Source: Paracoccaceae bacterium
GTDB lineage: Bacteria; Pseudomonadota; Alphaproteobacteria; Rhodobacterales; Rhodobacteraceae
NCBI GenBank assembly: GCA_014762635.1
Contig: JABURR010000046.1
Coordinates: forward strand, 1 to 64,000
Direction: 5' to 3'
Length of the DNA: 64,000 nucleotides
Part shown: positions 1 through 7,868 of the stretch, piece by piece
Position numbering within the stretch: position 1 is the stretch's first letter
Layout: each line of letters starts with the position of its first letter
Translations under genes and position numbers: made by a program
The notes under the pieces: generated by a model
Seen by the model: the letters and a program-made list of their open reading frames with translations, nothing else
The model's database searches: none
Told to the model about the DNA's origin: nothing

Positions 1-55
1 AGAGCAGCAGCTTCCCAAGCTGACGACGAGGGTTCGATTCCCTTCACCCGCTCCA
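1..55 (+). tRNA. tRNA-Gly(CCC), 3' part, cut by the window edge
   Basis: The anticodon stem (CAGC/GCTG) encloses a 7-base loop TTCCCAA, giving anticodon CCC, so this tRNA reads the glycine codon GGG. The T arm (GAGGG, loop TTCGATT, CCCTT) and the 3' acceptor strand CACCCGC follow, then T and an encoded CCA at 53-55. The acceptor 5' strand and most of the D arm lie outside the window. Confidence 0.9.
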
Positions 56-87
56 ATCCGGATCCCGGGAAATCCCCTAAAATCGCG

Positions 88-131
88 ATCGGAATTTCAT
101 CGGAATTCTATCGGACTTTTATCGGACTTCC
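88..131 (+). repeat. 11-bp tandem repeat, four units
   Basis: Four units of exactly 11 bp start at 88, 99, 110 and 121: ATCGGAATTTC, ATCGGAATTCT, ATCGGACTTTT and ATCGGACTTCC. The period is close to one DNA helical turn. A second four-unit array of the same motif lies on the minus strand at 60040-60083. The array sits between tRNA-Gly and the DUF6455 gene. Function unknown; see findings. Confidence 0.85.
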
Positions 132-222
132 GGTTCGATGCGGGCCGCGCCATTTGACCGAGGTCAAGGTGGCCGGGTCGCTCGTGGCTATTCTCTCCTC
201 ATCAGCCCGAAGGAGTAGAGCC

Positions 223-498
223 ATGTCGCAGAACCCGTTGGAAACCGAGGTCGGGGCCTTCGAGGTCCGTATGGCGATGCGTCGGAAGATGCGCGAACTG
301 TGCGGCGCCCCCGTGGAACGCGGCGTTGCCCCGCCGCTGGACGAGCGCGAGCGGGGGATGATCACCGCCTGCTTCGAATGCCGCAACGCGCAGGTCTGCA
401 TCGACTGGCTGCTGGAACAGGATGACCCCACCGACGCGCCCGGCTTCTGCCCCAACGCGCGGGAGCTTGACCTGGAGCGGGCGTCGCACACGGGCTGA
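223..498 (+). CDS. DUF6455 family small cysteine protein
   Basis: A 91-residue soluble protein. The C-terminal half has a C-x2-C-x5-C pattern (CFECRNAQVC) followed by DWLLEQ and a fourth cysteine in GFCPNA, which matches the layout of the alphaproteobacterial DUF6455 family. Four conserved cysteines suggest a metal or redox site, but no function is established. The ATG at 223 was chosen because AGGAG lies about 7 bases upstream; an in-frame ATG at 154 would add 23 residues without a comparable ribosome site. The gene stands alone between the tandem repeat and a decayed stretch upstream of speA. Family assignment is by pattern recognition only. Confidence 0.65.
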   Translation: MSQNPLETEVGAFEVRMAMRRKMRELCGAPVERGVAPPLDERERGMITACFECRNAQVCIDWLLEQDDPTDAPGFCPNARELDLERASHTG

Positions 499-552
499 AT
501 TCTTAGTAGCGCTATCACTCGATAGTTGTGCGTCGCGGACTGATCTGCTTTT

Positions 553-714
553 TTGCGTCAACAGCAGGGAAGAGCAGATGAGCTGGATATCCGAATAAAG
601 CATGGCCTGAAGGGCGAGGTGGCGATCAGCGACCGGCTCTACCAGGCCCTTGGCGGCTATGGCGTCCAGCTTCACTTCGGCCGGTGTTGGGCGGCCGAGG
701 TGCAGGCCGGCTAG
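553..714 (+). pseudogene. coding-like remnant or very small protein
   Basis: This frame can open at TTG 553 and ends at TAG 712-714, encoding 53 residues. From about 586 on, nearly every codon ends in G or C (for example GAG GTG GCG ATC AGC GAC CGG CTC TAC), as in the neighbouring real genes. The readable segment includes GEVAISDRLYQALGGYG. There is no convincing ribosome site and no recognised family. It may be the 3' remnant of a decayed gene or a genuine small gene; the sequence alone does not decide. Confidence 0.35.
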
Positions 715-737
715 GCTTGGAATTCGCGGGGCGGCGC

Positions 738-766
738 TTGCGTGTGACCTCTGGCTGTTCTATCGA
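738..766 (+). promoter_or_regulatory. candidate sigma-70 promoter of the polyamine operon
   Basis: TTGCGT (738-743) and TATCGA (761-766) are separated by 17 bases, about 65 bp before the speA ATG. The match is fair, not perfect; no operator was recognised. Confidence 0.4.
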
Positions 767-830
767 CCCAAGGACCAAAGGGCCGGGGCGTGACCCCGGG
801 ACATCGGGCCGCGTACAGGGGGTTGACGCT

Positions 831-2735
831 ATGGACCAGGCCACAGGGGTCGCGGAACAGCAGGATTTCGGGGCGATCTACGGGGTCGACCGTTGGGGGG
901 ACGAGCATTTCTGCGTGCTCCCGAACGGCGACTTGGCGCTGAAGAACCCGTTGGTGCCGGATGCGCCGCCGACCTCCCTGCCCGAGATCCTGGGTGATCT
1001 GGATCAGCGCGGCGTGCACGTGCCGATGCTGCTGCGGGTGACGGGGTACCTCGAGCACGAGATCCGCAAGATCAACACCTGTTTCCAGGAGGCGATCGAG
1101 CGCAGCGGCTATCGCAATGAATACCGGGGTGTTTTCCCGATCAAGGTGAACCAGCAGGCGCAGGTGGTGGACCGGATCGTGGAATACGGGCGCGAGTTTA
1201 ACTACGGGCTGGAGGCGGGCTCCAAGCCCGAGCTGGTGATCGCGCTGGCGCATCCGCTGGCCAAGGACGCGCTGGTGGTGTGCAACGGGGTGAAGGACGC
1301 CGAGTTCATCCGGCTGGCGACGCTGTCGCGCAAGCTGGGCTTCAACACGGTGATCGTGCTGGAAAGCCCGCTGGAGACCGACACGGTAATCGAGGTCTGC
1401 AAGGAGCTGGACGTGGAGCCGATACTGGGCGTTCGCGTGAAGCTCACGCAGAAGATCAGCGGCAACTGGTCGGAAAGCTCGGGCGACCGGTCGACCTTCG
1501 GGATGAATACCGATCAGCTTGTGGCGGTGATCGACAAGCTGCGCGAGAACAACCTGCTGCATTGCCTGAAGCTGCAGCATTCGCACCTGGGCAGCCAGGT
1601 GCCGGATGTGAACGATGTGCGCCGTGCGGTGAACGAGGCGTGTCGGTATTTCACCGAGATGACCTCGGAAGGCGTGCCGCTGACCCACCTGGACCTGGGC
1701 GGTGGCCTGGGCGTGGATTACACCGGCGAAAAACGCGCCTCGGAGAACTCGATCAACTACACGGTCGCGGAATATGCCGCCAATATCGTCGAGATGGTGG
1801 GCTACGCGATGGACGAGGCCGGGGTGGATCATCCGGTCCTCGTAACCGAGAGCGGGCGCGCGATCGTGGCGACCTCGTCGATGCTGATCTTCAACGTGCT
1901 GGAGGCGACGCTCTACGATTCCGCGACGGCTCCGGCGGCGGAACCCGACGACCACCACATGATGACCGACCTCGTGGCGGTCAGCGACTACCTGAAGCCC
2001 GAGCGGCTGCAGGAATGCTGGAACGACGCGACCTTCTACCGTGATGAGCTCAGGGCGCTGTTCCGGCGTGGCTATATCGGGCTGCGGCAGATGGCACGGG
2101 CCGAGCGGGTCTACATGCACCTGATGAACCGTATCCGCGCCCATGCGGCGAGCCTGGAGGACGAGTACGAACTGTCCCAGCAGCTTGAGAAATTCGCCGA
2201 TATCTACCACTGCAATTTTTCGCTGTTCCAGTCGCTGCCGGATGTCTGGGCGATCGACCAGGTGCATCCGATCATGCCGCTGCAGATGCTGGACCAGGCG
2301 CCCGACCGGCGCGCGGTGCTGGCCGACATCACCTGCGACAGCGACGGCAAGGTGGACCGCTTCATCCTGGCCGACGGGGAGTCACCCTCGATCCCGGTGC
2401 ATACGTTGCCCGAGAAGACCCCGTATTACATGGGCGTCTTCTTCGTGGGCGCCTACCAGGAGACGCTGGGCGATCTGCACAACCTGTTCGGTGATACCAA
2501 CGTCGCCACGATCCAGTTGCGCGCCGATGGCGGGTTCGACCTGCTGCACGAACAGGAGGGCGACACCATCGCCGAGGTGCTGTCCTACGTGGAATACGAC
2601 CCCAGCCACTGTGTCGCGGCCTTCCGCAAGCTGGTGGACAACTCGATCTCAGCGGGCTCTTTGCGCTCGGCCGACCGAAAGACGCTGTTGCGGGCCTATC
2701 GCGACAGCATCGAAGGCTATACCTATTACGAATAA
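831..2735 (+). CDS. speA: biosynthetic arginine decarboxylase
   Basis: Cytosolic PLP enzyme converting arginine to agmatine, the first step of the polyamine operon. It is 634 residues long, close to the usual 630-660. The PLP-binding lysine is in FPIKVNQQ (Lys105); the glycine-rich DLGGGLGVDY and the C-terminal CDSDGK motif of the SpeA family are present. The ATG at 831 was chosen because the protein starts in the family register there; an upstream ATG at 684 would add 49 residues overlapping the promoter candidate. The next gene starts 20 bp downstream. Arginine decarboxylase without ornithine decarboxylase here implies putrescine is made through agmatine. Confidence 0.95.
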   Translation: MDQATGVAEQQDFGAIYGVDRWGDEHFCVLPNGDLALKNPLVPDAPPTSLPEILGDLDQRGVHVPMLLRVTGYLEHEIRKINTCFQEAIERSGYRNEYRGVFPIKVNQQAQVVDRIVEYGREFNYGLEAGSKPELVIALAHPLAKDALVVCNGVKDAEFIRLATLSRKLGFNTVIVLESPLETDTVIEVCKELDVEPILGVRVKLTQKISGNWSESSGDRSTFGMNTDQLVAVIDKLRENNLLHCLKLQHSHLGSQVPDVNDVRRAVNEACRYFTEMTSEGVPLTHLDLGGGLGVDYTGEKRASENSINYTVAEYAANIVEMVGYAMDEAGVDHPVLVTESGRAIVATSSMLIFNVLEATLYDSATAPAAEPDDHHMMTDLVAVSDYLKPERLQECWNDATFYRDELRALFRRGYIGLRQMARAERVYMHLMNRIRAHAASLEDEYELSQQLEKFADIYHCNFSLFQSLPDVWAIDQVHPIMPLQMLDQAPDRRAVLADITCDSDGKVDRFILADGESPSIPVHTLPEKTPYYMGVFFVGAYQETLGDLHNLFGDTNVATIQLRADGGFDLLHEQEGDTIAEVLSYVEYDPSHCVAAFRKLVDNSISAGSLRSADRKTLLRAYRDSIEGYTYYE

Positions 2736-2755
2736 CCGACTTAGGAGGTAACAGA

Positions 2756-3967
2756 ATGGGCAATGTTCTGGTGATCGGGGCAGGGGGCGTGTCCTCCGCT
2801 GCGGTGCACAAGATGGCGATGAACCCGGAGATCTTCACCAAGATCACCCTGGCCTCGCGCCGCAGGTTCAAATGCGACGATATCGCCAAGTCGGTGAAGG
2901 AGCGAACCGGCGTCGAGATCGCCACCGCCGAGGTGGACGCGATGGACGTGGGGGCCGTGGTCAAGCTGATCAAGGAAACCGGGGCCGAGATCCTGGTGAA
3001 CCTGGCGCTTCCCTACCAGGACCTGAAGCTGATGGATGCCTGCCTCGAGGCCGGGATCCACTACCTCGACACGGCAAACTACGAGCCCGAGGACGAGGCC
3101 AAGTTCGAATATCACTGGCAGTGGGCCTACCAGGACAAGTTCAAGGAAAAGGGCCTGACCGCGGTTCTGGGCTCGGGCTTCGATCCGGGCGTGACCAGCG
3201 TCTTTGCGACCTGGCTGAAGAAGCACAAGCTGGACAGCATCCGCCAGATCGACGTGCTGGACTGCAACGGCGGCGACAACACCAAGGCCTTCGCCACCAA
3301 CTTCAACCCGGAAATCAACCTGCGCGAGGTTCTGGCCGACGCCCGCCACTGGGAAAAGGGCGACTGGCAGATCACCCCGGCGATGAGCCACAAGGTCGAG
3401 TTCGACTTCCCCGGCGTGGGGAAGAAGAACATGTACCTGATGTATCACGAGGAGCTTGAGAGCCTTTCCAAGCACTTCCCCGAGATCGAGCGTGCGCGGT
3501 TCTGGATGACCTTCGGCGACGCCTATATCATGCATGCCAAGGTGCTGCAGAACGTGGGCATGACCCGGATCGACCCGGTGATGCACAACGGGGTCGAGAT
3601 CATCCCGATCCAGTTCCTCAAGACCCTGCTGCCTGACCCGTCCGAACTGGGCGAGTTGACCAAGGGCAAGACCTGCATCGGCGATATTGTCACCGGCCAG
3701 GCCAAGGACGGCTCGGGCGAAAAGACCTATTACATCTACAATATCTGCGACCACGAGGAATGCTACCGCGAGGTCGGCAGCCAGGCGGTCAGCTACACCA
3801 CCGGCGTTCCGGCGATGATCGGCGCGGCGATGATGCTCAAGGGTATCTGGCGCGATCCGGGCGTGTGGAACATGGAGCAACTGGATCCGGATGCCTTCAT
3901 GGACATGCTGAACACCCAGGGTCTGCCTTGGGAGGTGCATGAACTGCCCGGTCCGGTGGAGTTCTGA
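2756..3967 (+). CDS. carboxynorspermidine/carboxyspermidine dehydrogenase (saccharopine dehydrogenase family)
   Basis: The family condenses a diamine with aspartate beta-semialdehyde and reduces the imine with NADPH; with putrescine it gives carboxyspermidine. The 403-residue protein opens with a Rossmann nucleotide-binding stretch (VLVIGAGGVSS, residues 4-14) and carries the saccharopine-dehydrogenase-like features LDTANYEPE and GSGFDPGVTS. AGGAGG precedes the ATG at ideal distance. It lies between arginine decarboxylase and the matching decarboxylase, which supports the carboxyspermidine assignment over lysine metabolism. Its stop overlaps the next start (TGATG). Whether putrescine or diaminopropane is the preferred amine cannot be read from the sequence; agmatinase in the operon favours putrescine. 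Confidence 0.9.
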   Translation: MGNVLVIGAGGVSSAAVHKMAMNPEIFTKITLASRRRFKCDDIAKSVKERTGVEIATAEVDAMDVGAVVKLIKETGAEILVNLALPYQDLKLMDACLEAGIHYLDTANYEPEDEAKFEYHWQWAYQDKFKEKGLTAVLGSGFDPGVTSVFATWLKKHKLDSIRQIDVLDCNGGDNTKAFATNFNPEINLREVLADARHWEKGDWQITPAMSHKVEFDFPGVGKKNMYLMYHEELESLSKHFPEIERARFWMTFGDAYIMHAKVLQNVGMTRIDPVMHNGVEIIPIQFLKTLLPDPSELGELTKGKTCIGDIVTGQAKDGSGEKTYYIYNICDHEECYREVGSQAVSYTTGVPAMIGAAMMLKGIWRDPGVWNMEQLDPDAFMDMLNTQGLPWEVHELPGPVEF

Positions 3968-4443
3968 TGCAGATCCGCCCGGAGCGTGACGGCGACCAGG
4001 AGGCGATCCGCTTTCTGGTCGCGGCCGCCTTCGGGCAGGAGGATGAGGCCCGTCTGGTGGACCAGTTGCGCGCGGACGGGGATGCGGCGATCTCGCTGGT
4101 TGCCGAAAGGGATGGCGAGATCGTGGGCCATGTCCTCTTTTCACCCATGGGCGCACCGTTTCGCGCCCTTGGGCTGGCGCCTGTGGCAGTTGCCCCGGAC
4201 TTTCAGAAACAGGGGATTGGCGCGGCCCTCATTGAACAGGGCCTGAACCTGGCACGGAACGCAGGATGGGAAGCGGTCTTCGTCTTGGGCGATCCAAATT
4301 ATTACTCGCGGTTCGGGTTTTCCGTGGCGGCCGCCAAAGGCTTCGCCACGCCCTATTCCGGCCCGTATTTCATGGCGTCGGAGCTGAAATCCGGTGCGCT
4401 GAAGCCCCCGGCGGACGTGTCCTACGCCCCGGCATTTTCATGA
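3967..4443 (+). CDS. GNAT family N-acetyltransferase (YhbS-like)
   Basis: A 158-residue single-domain acetyltransferase. The acetyl-CoA pyrophosphate loop is visible as PDFQKQGIGAAL (Q-x-x-G-x-G/A, near residue 80), followed by VFVLGDPNYYSRFGF, typical of the YhbS group. Its ATG shares one base with the stop of the dehydrogenase gene and it ends 16 bp before the decarboxylase gene, so it is part of the operon. The substrate is unknown. The position suggests a polyamine or pathway intermediate, but YhbS-like proteins have diverse substrates, so this is inference. Confidence 0.8.
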   Translation: MQIRPERDGDQEAIRFLVAAAFGQEDEARLVDQLRADGDAAISLVAERDGEIVGHVLFSPMGAPFRALGLAPVAVAPDFQKQGIGAALIEQGLNLARNAGWEAVFVLGDPNYYSRFGFSVAAAKGFATPYSGPYFMASELKSGALKPPADVSYAPAFS

Positions 4444-4459
4444 GTTCAAGGATTTTCAG

Positions 4460-5635
4460 ATGGCCGAAATGATGCAGACACAGGCAGGCGATCCCGGCGC
4501 GTTCCGGAACTTCGACCTGTCGCGCGTCCCGTCCCCCTGTTTCGTGGTGGACGAGGTCGCGATCGAGAACAACCTCTCGGTCCTGGCCGATGTGGGCAAG
4601 CGCTCGGGCGCGCATGTGCTGTCGGCGCTGAAAGCGTTTTCCATGTTCTCGCTGGCGCCGCTGGTGATGCGCTACCTGGAGGGCACGTGTGCCTCGGGCG
4701 TCTACGAGGCGCGGCTGGGGCGCGAGGAATACGGCGGCGAGGTCGCGACCTTCTGTGCTGGGTACAAGGCGCAGGATATTGACGAGATCGTCGCGCTGTC
4801 GGACCACCTGATCTTCAACTCGCCAGCCCAGAAGGACCGGTTTCTGCCCAATGTCCGCCGCGCGACCCATCCGGTGCAGGTGGGGCTTCGGATCAACCCC
4901 GAACATTCCGAGGGCGAGGTGGCGAAATACGATCCCTGCGCCCCGAACTCTCGGCTGGGGATGCCCGTGTCGCAACTGGACGAGGCCGCGCTCGAGGGCG
5001 TAGACGGGCTGCACATGCATACGCTCTGCGAACAGGGGTTCGAGCCGCTGGCCCGCACCTGGGAAGCCGTCTGCCCGCGGATCGAACGGTTCTTCCCGCG
5101 CCTGAATTGGATCAATTTCGGCGGCGGCCACCACATCACCCGCGCCGATTATGACCGGGAATCGCTGGTGCGGTTCATCAAGGAGATCCGCGCCGGTACC
5201 GGTCTGGAGGTTTACCTCGAACCGGGCGAGGCGGTGGCGCTGGACGCCGGTATCCTGGTGGGCGAAATCCTCGACCTGCCGCGCAACGGGATGAACCTGG
5301 CGATCACCGATGTTTCGGCCACCTGCCACATGCCGGATGTAATCGAGGCGCCCTATCGCCCGGCGATGCTGGGCGAGGCAGACGTGGGTCATACCTACCG
5401 GCTGGGCGGCCCGTCCTGCCTCGCTGGCGACGTGATCGGCGATTACGCTTGGGATCATCCGCTGAAGGTGGGCGACCGCTTCGCTTTCCTCGACCAGGCG
5501 CATTACTCGATGGTCAAGACCAACACGTTCAACGGGGTGCCACTGCCCGCGATCGCGATCTGGAACAGCGAAACCGACGCATTGCGTATCGTGCGCCAGT
5601 TCGAATACTCCGATTTCAAGTCACGCCTGTCATGA
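4460..5635 (+). CDS. nspC: carboxynorspermidine/carboxyspermidine decarboxylase
   Basis: PLP-dependent alanine-racemase-fold decarboxylase that removes CO2 from carboxyspermidine (or carboxynorspermidine) to give spermidine (or norspermidine). The protein has 391 residues. The N-terminal SPCFVVDE and LSALKAFSMF (PLP lysine at Lys58) are characteristic, as are HMHTLCEQ, NFGGGHH and the C-terminal GGPSCLAGD containing the catalytic cysteine. AAGGA precedes the ATG. The gene lies 6 bp before agmatinase. With the upstream dehydrogenase it forms the S-adenosylmethionine-independent spermidine route. Confidence 0.92.
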   Translation: MAEMMQTQAGDPGAFRNFDLSRVPSPCFVVDEVAIENNLSVLADVGKRSGAHVLSALKAFSMFSLAPLVMRYLEGTCASGVYEARLGREEYGGEVATFCAGYKAQDIDEIVALSDHLIFNSPAQKDRFLPNVRRATHPVQVGLRINPEHSEGEVAKYDPCAPNSRLGMPVSQLDEAALEGVDGLHMHTLCEQGFEPLARTWEAVCPRIERFFPRLNWINFGGGHHITRADYDRESLVRFIKEIRAGTGLEVYLEPGEAVALDAGILVGEILDLPRNGMNLAITDVSATCHMPDVIEAPYRPAMLGEADVGHTYRLGGPSCLAGDVIGDYAWDHPLKVGDRFAFLDQAHYSMVKTNTFNGVPLPAIAIWNSETDALRIVRQFEYSDFKSRLS

Positions 5636-5641
5636 GGACCC

Positions 5642-6493
5642 ATGTCGATCTTTCTCGATAGCGAACTGACCGAGGCCGAACGGGGCGAAACCGCCCGGTT
5701 CCGGGTGATCCCCGCGCCGCTGGAGCGCACGGTGTCCTATGGATCGGGCACCGAGAACGGCCCCTATGCCATCATCGAGGCCTCGAACGAGTTGGAGCGG
5801 ATCTGCGCCGGGGAAGAACCCTGTGCCGATGGCATCTTCACCGAGGCGCCGCTGGATTGCTCGGGCCCGCTGCCCGAGGTGATGGAGCGTTTGGCCGCCC
5901 GCACCGAGGCTGCGGTGAAAACCGGGAAGATCCCGGTGATGCTGGGGGGTGAACATTCGCTGACCTATGGCGCCGTGACCGGCGTCGCGCGGGCGCTTGG
6001 GCAGAAGGTTGGCATCGTGCAGATCGACGCCCACGCAGACTTGCGGGTGGCCTACCAGGGCGAGAAACATTCCCACGCCTCGGTCATGAACCTGCTGACC
6101 GAAGAGGGGCACAGCCTTGCGCAATTCGGAATCCGGGCGCTGTCGGCCGACGAGGACGCCAGCCGCCGCGCCCGTGACGTGGTGTTCCGCGATGCCGAAG
6201 AGTTGGTGACCGGCAACATTCACGCGGTGGACCTGCCGGACGATTTCCCCGAACTGGTCTATGTCAGCTTCGACGTGGATGGGCTTGACCCCGCGCAGAT
6301 GCCCGCGACTGGGACGCCGGTGCCGGGTGGACTGGGCTATTACCAGGCGCTCCACCTTGTCGAGCACGCCTTGAAGGGCCGCCGCTGCGTCGGGTTCGAC
6401 GTGGTGGAACTGGCGCCTGATGGAAATGCGGCGTGGGATTTCACCGCCGCGCAGATCACGTACCGGCTGATGGCCGCCTGCATGAAGGGATAG
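5642..6493 (+). CDS. speB: agmatinase
   Basis: Binuclear-manganese ureohydrolase converting agmatine to putrescine and urea. The 283-residue protein shows the metal-ligand motifs GGEHS (His105), DAHAD (Asp129, His131, Asp133) and FDVDGLDP (Asp211, Asp213). The start has GAGGA just upstream. Although transcribed last, the enzyme acts second in the pathway. A more distant ureohydrolase at 52696-53625 is of the arginase type. Operon context separates this one as agmatinase; motifs alone would only give the ureohydrolase family. Confidence 0.92.
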   Translation: MSIFLDSELTEAERGETARFRVIPAPLERTVSYGSGTENGPYAIIEASNELERICAGEEPCADGIFTEAPLDCSGPLPEVMERLAARTEAAVKTGKIPVMLGGEHSLTYGAVTGVARALGQKVGIVQIDAHADLRVAYQGEKHSHASVMNLLTEEGHSLAQFGIRALSADEDASRRARDVVFRDAEELVTGNIHAVDLPDDFPELVYVSFDVDGLDPAQMPATGTPVPGGLGYYQALHLVEHALKGRRCVGFDVVELAPDGNAAWDFTAAQITYRLMAACMKG

Positions 6494-6530
6494 GCCAACA
6501 ACCGGGTCCAGCAGGAGAGGGAGGACACCT

Positions 6531-7487
6531 GTGACGGAACCTTGCTATGACGTCGCCCACCTGGGCCATGTGGAAGTTCTGACCGACAAGTTCGAGGAAA
6601 GCCTCGATTTCTTCACGCGCGTCTATGGGCTGAAGGAGTCCGGGCGCGAGGGCAACTCTGCCTACCTGCGCGCCTGGGACGATTACGAGTTTCACTCGCT
6701 GAAACTGACGGCCTCCGACACCACCGGGGTTGCCCATATCGGCTATCGCGTGTCGTCCGAGGCCGCGCTGGAACGGCGCGTGGCGGTGATCGAGGCCAGC
6801 CGGTTCAAGTGCCACGGCTGGGTCGATGGCGACCTTGGCCACGGGAAGGCCTACCGGTTCGAGGACCCGTTCGGCCATGTGTTCGAGCTCTACTGGGACA
6901 CCAACCGATACGTTCCGGGGCCGGAGGACAAACCAGCACTGAAGAACATGGCAAGCCGCTTCCACGCGCAGGGGGTGTGCCCGCGCAGGCTCGACCACCT
7001 TAACTTGCTGGCCGAGGATGTCAGCGAATTCCGCGACTTCATGCAGACCTGCCTCGGCTCGCGCGTGACCGAGATGATCCAGCTTGATAACGGCCGGATC
7101 GGCGGCTGTTGGTTCACGGTCAACAACAAGACCTATGATCTGGCCTGCACCGAGGAACACGGTGGCGGAAACGGGCGGCTGCATCATGTGACCTATGCCA
7201 CCGATCAGCGCGAGGATATCCTGCGCGCCGCCGATATCTTCCTCGAAAACGGCGTCCATATCGAAACCGGCCCACACAAGCACGCGATCCAGGGGACGTT
7301 CTTCCTTTATGTCTGGGAGCCTGCGGGCAACCGGGTGGAACTGGCCAACGCAGGCGCACGGCTGATCCTTGCCCCGGACTGGGAAACGGTGGTCTGGACC
7401 GAGGCCGAGCGCAAGAAGGGCCAGGCCTGGGGGCTGAAGACGATCGAGAGCTTCCACACCCACGGTACCCCGCCAGTGAAGAAATAG
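6531..7487 (+). CDS. extradiol ring-cleavage dioxygenase, catechol 2,3-dioxygenase type (VOC fold)
   Basis: A 318-residue, two-repeat VOC protein of the length of XylE-type type I extradiol dioxygenases. The Fe(II) ligands can be placed at His156 (RLDHLNLL), His218/219 (RLHHVTY) and Glu270 (NRVELAN), with the second-shell residues His249/251 and Tyr260 in place, so it is expected to be active. Family members open catechols next to the hydroxyl pair. The start is GTG 6531 behind GGGAGG. It begins 37 bp after agmatinase but its role fits the downstream group. No hydrolase, dehydrogenase or hydratase of a meta-cleavage pathway is nearby, so the natural substrate is unknown. Confidence 0.85.
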   Translation: MTEPCYDVAHLGHVEVLTDKFEESLDFFTRVYGLKESGREGNSAYLRAWDDYEFHSLKLTASDTTGVAHIGYRVSSEAALERRVAVIEASRFKCHGWVDGDLGHGKAYRFEDPFGHVFELYWDTNRYVPGPEDKPALKNMASRFHAQGVCPRRLDHLNLLAEDVSEFRDFMQTCLGSRVTEMIQLDNGRIGGCWFTVNNKTYDLACTEEHGGGNGRLHHVTYATDQREDILRAADIFLENGVHIETGPHKHAIQGTFFLYVWEPAGNRVELANAGARLILAPDWETVVWTEAERKKGQAWGLKTIESFHTHGTPPVKK

Positions 7488-7497
7488 GGCACTTCGG

Positions 7498-7525
7498 GCT
7501 CCGGCGGCGGACTTTTCGCCGGAGC
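7498..7525 (+). terminator. stem-loop after the dioxygenase gene
   Basis: GCTCCGGCG (7498-7506) pairs perfectly with CGCCGGAGC (7517-7525) around a 10-base loop, 10 bp after the stop codon. The downstream tract is only weakly T-rich, so it may be a processing or stability element rather than a true terminator. Confidence 0.35.
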
Positions 7526-7601
7526 TTGCCCTTGCCATACCCGCAGGGGTGGGGGAAAACATTCCCAGCACAGTTTCCGAACCGAATGGAAAGACGCGCC
7601 G

Positions 7602-7838
7602 ATGAACTGCCTCTTTATCCAGATCCGCTGCCGCCCGGGCACCGCCTACAAGGTGGCCGACGAGATCGCCCTGCGCGAGCTGCATTCCGAGCTCTATTCG
7701 ACCAGCGGTGAATTCGATCTTCTGATGAAGATGTACCCGCCCGAGGGGGCCGATATCGGGAAATACATCAACGACAACCTGCTTGATATCGACGGGATCG
7801 AGCGGACCTTCACGACGCTTACCTTCAAGGCGTTCTGA
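7602..7838 (+). CDS. stand-alone Lrp/AsnC ligand-binding (RAM) domain protein
   Basis: Only 78 residues, corresponding to the C-terminal effector-binding domain of Lrp/AsnC regulators; there is no helix-turn-helix. The beta-alpha-beta pattern with the segment TSGEFDLLMKMY, and the C-terminal GIERTFTTLTF, are typical. Such free-standing domains form dimers and higher rings and can bind amino acids. The gene lies 31 bp before a binding-protein gene, pointing to sensing of the imported ligand or control by association with a full-length regulator. That role is inference. The ribosome site is weak. Confidence 0.8.
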   Translation: MNCLFIQIRCRPGTAYKVADEIALRELHSELYSTSGEFDLLMKMYPPEGADIGKYINDNLLDIDGIERTFTTLTFKAF

Positions 7839-7868
7839 CAAAACCACAATCCGACAAGGGAGTAAGGG

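Larger units (their letters stand above)
499..830. other. 332-bp region without an assigned intact gene
   Basis: The first ~50 bases are relatively AT-rich and carry ATCTGCT (542-548) and its inverse AGCAGAT (574-580). A coding-like stretch without a good start follows (553-714, separate entry), then a candidate sigma-70 promoter at 738-766 and a GC-rich leader before speA. No RNA gene was recognised. Confidence 0.6.

Noticed and set aside
542-580. ATCTGCT ... AGCAGAT as a terminator for the DUF6455 gene
   Set aside because: The 7-bp arms are separated by 25 bases and no T tract follows the second arm; the T6 run is inside the loop.
711-2267. A 518-residue minus-strand frame opposite speA
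   Set aside because: Its composition is rich in histidine, arginine and glutamine, as is typical for the antisense of GC-rich genes; speA is clearly the real gene.
7602-7838. A truncated (broken) Lrp regulator gene
   Set aside because: The upstream sequence shows no remnant of a helix-turn-helix in any frame, and stand-alone RAM-domain proteins of this length are an established class.
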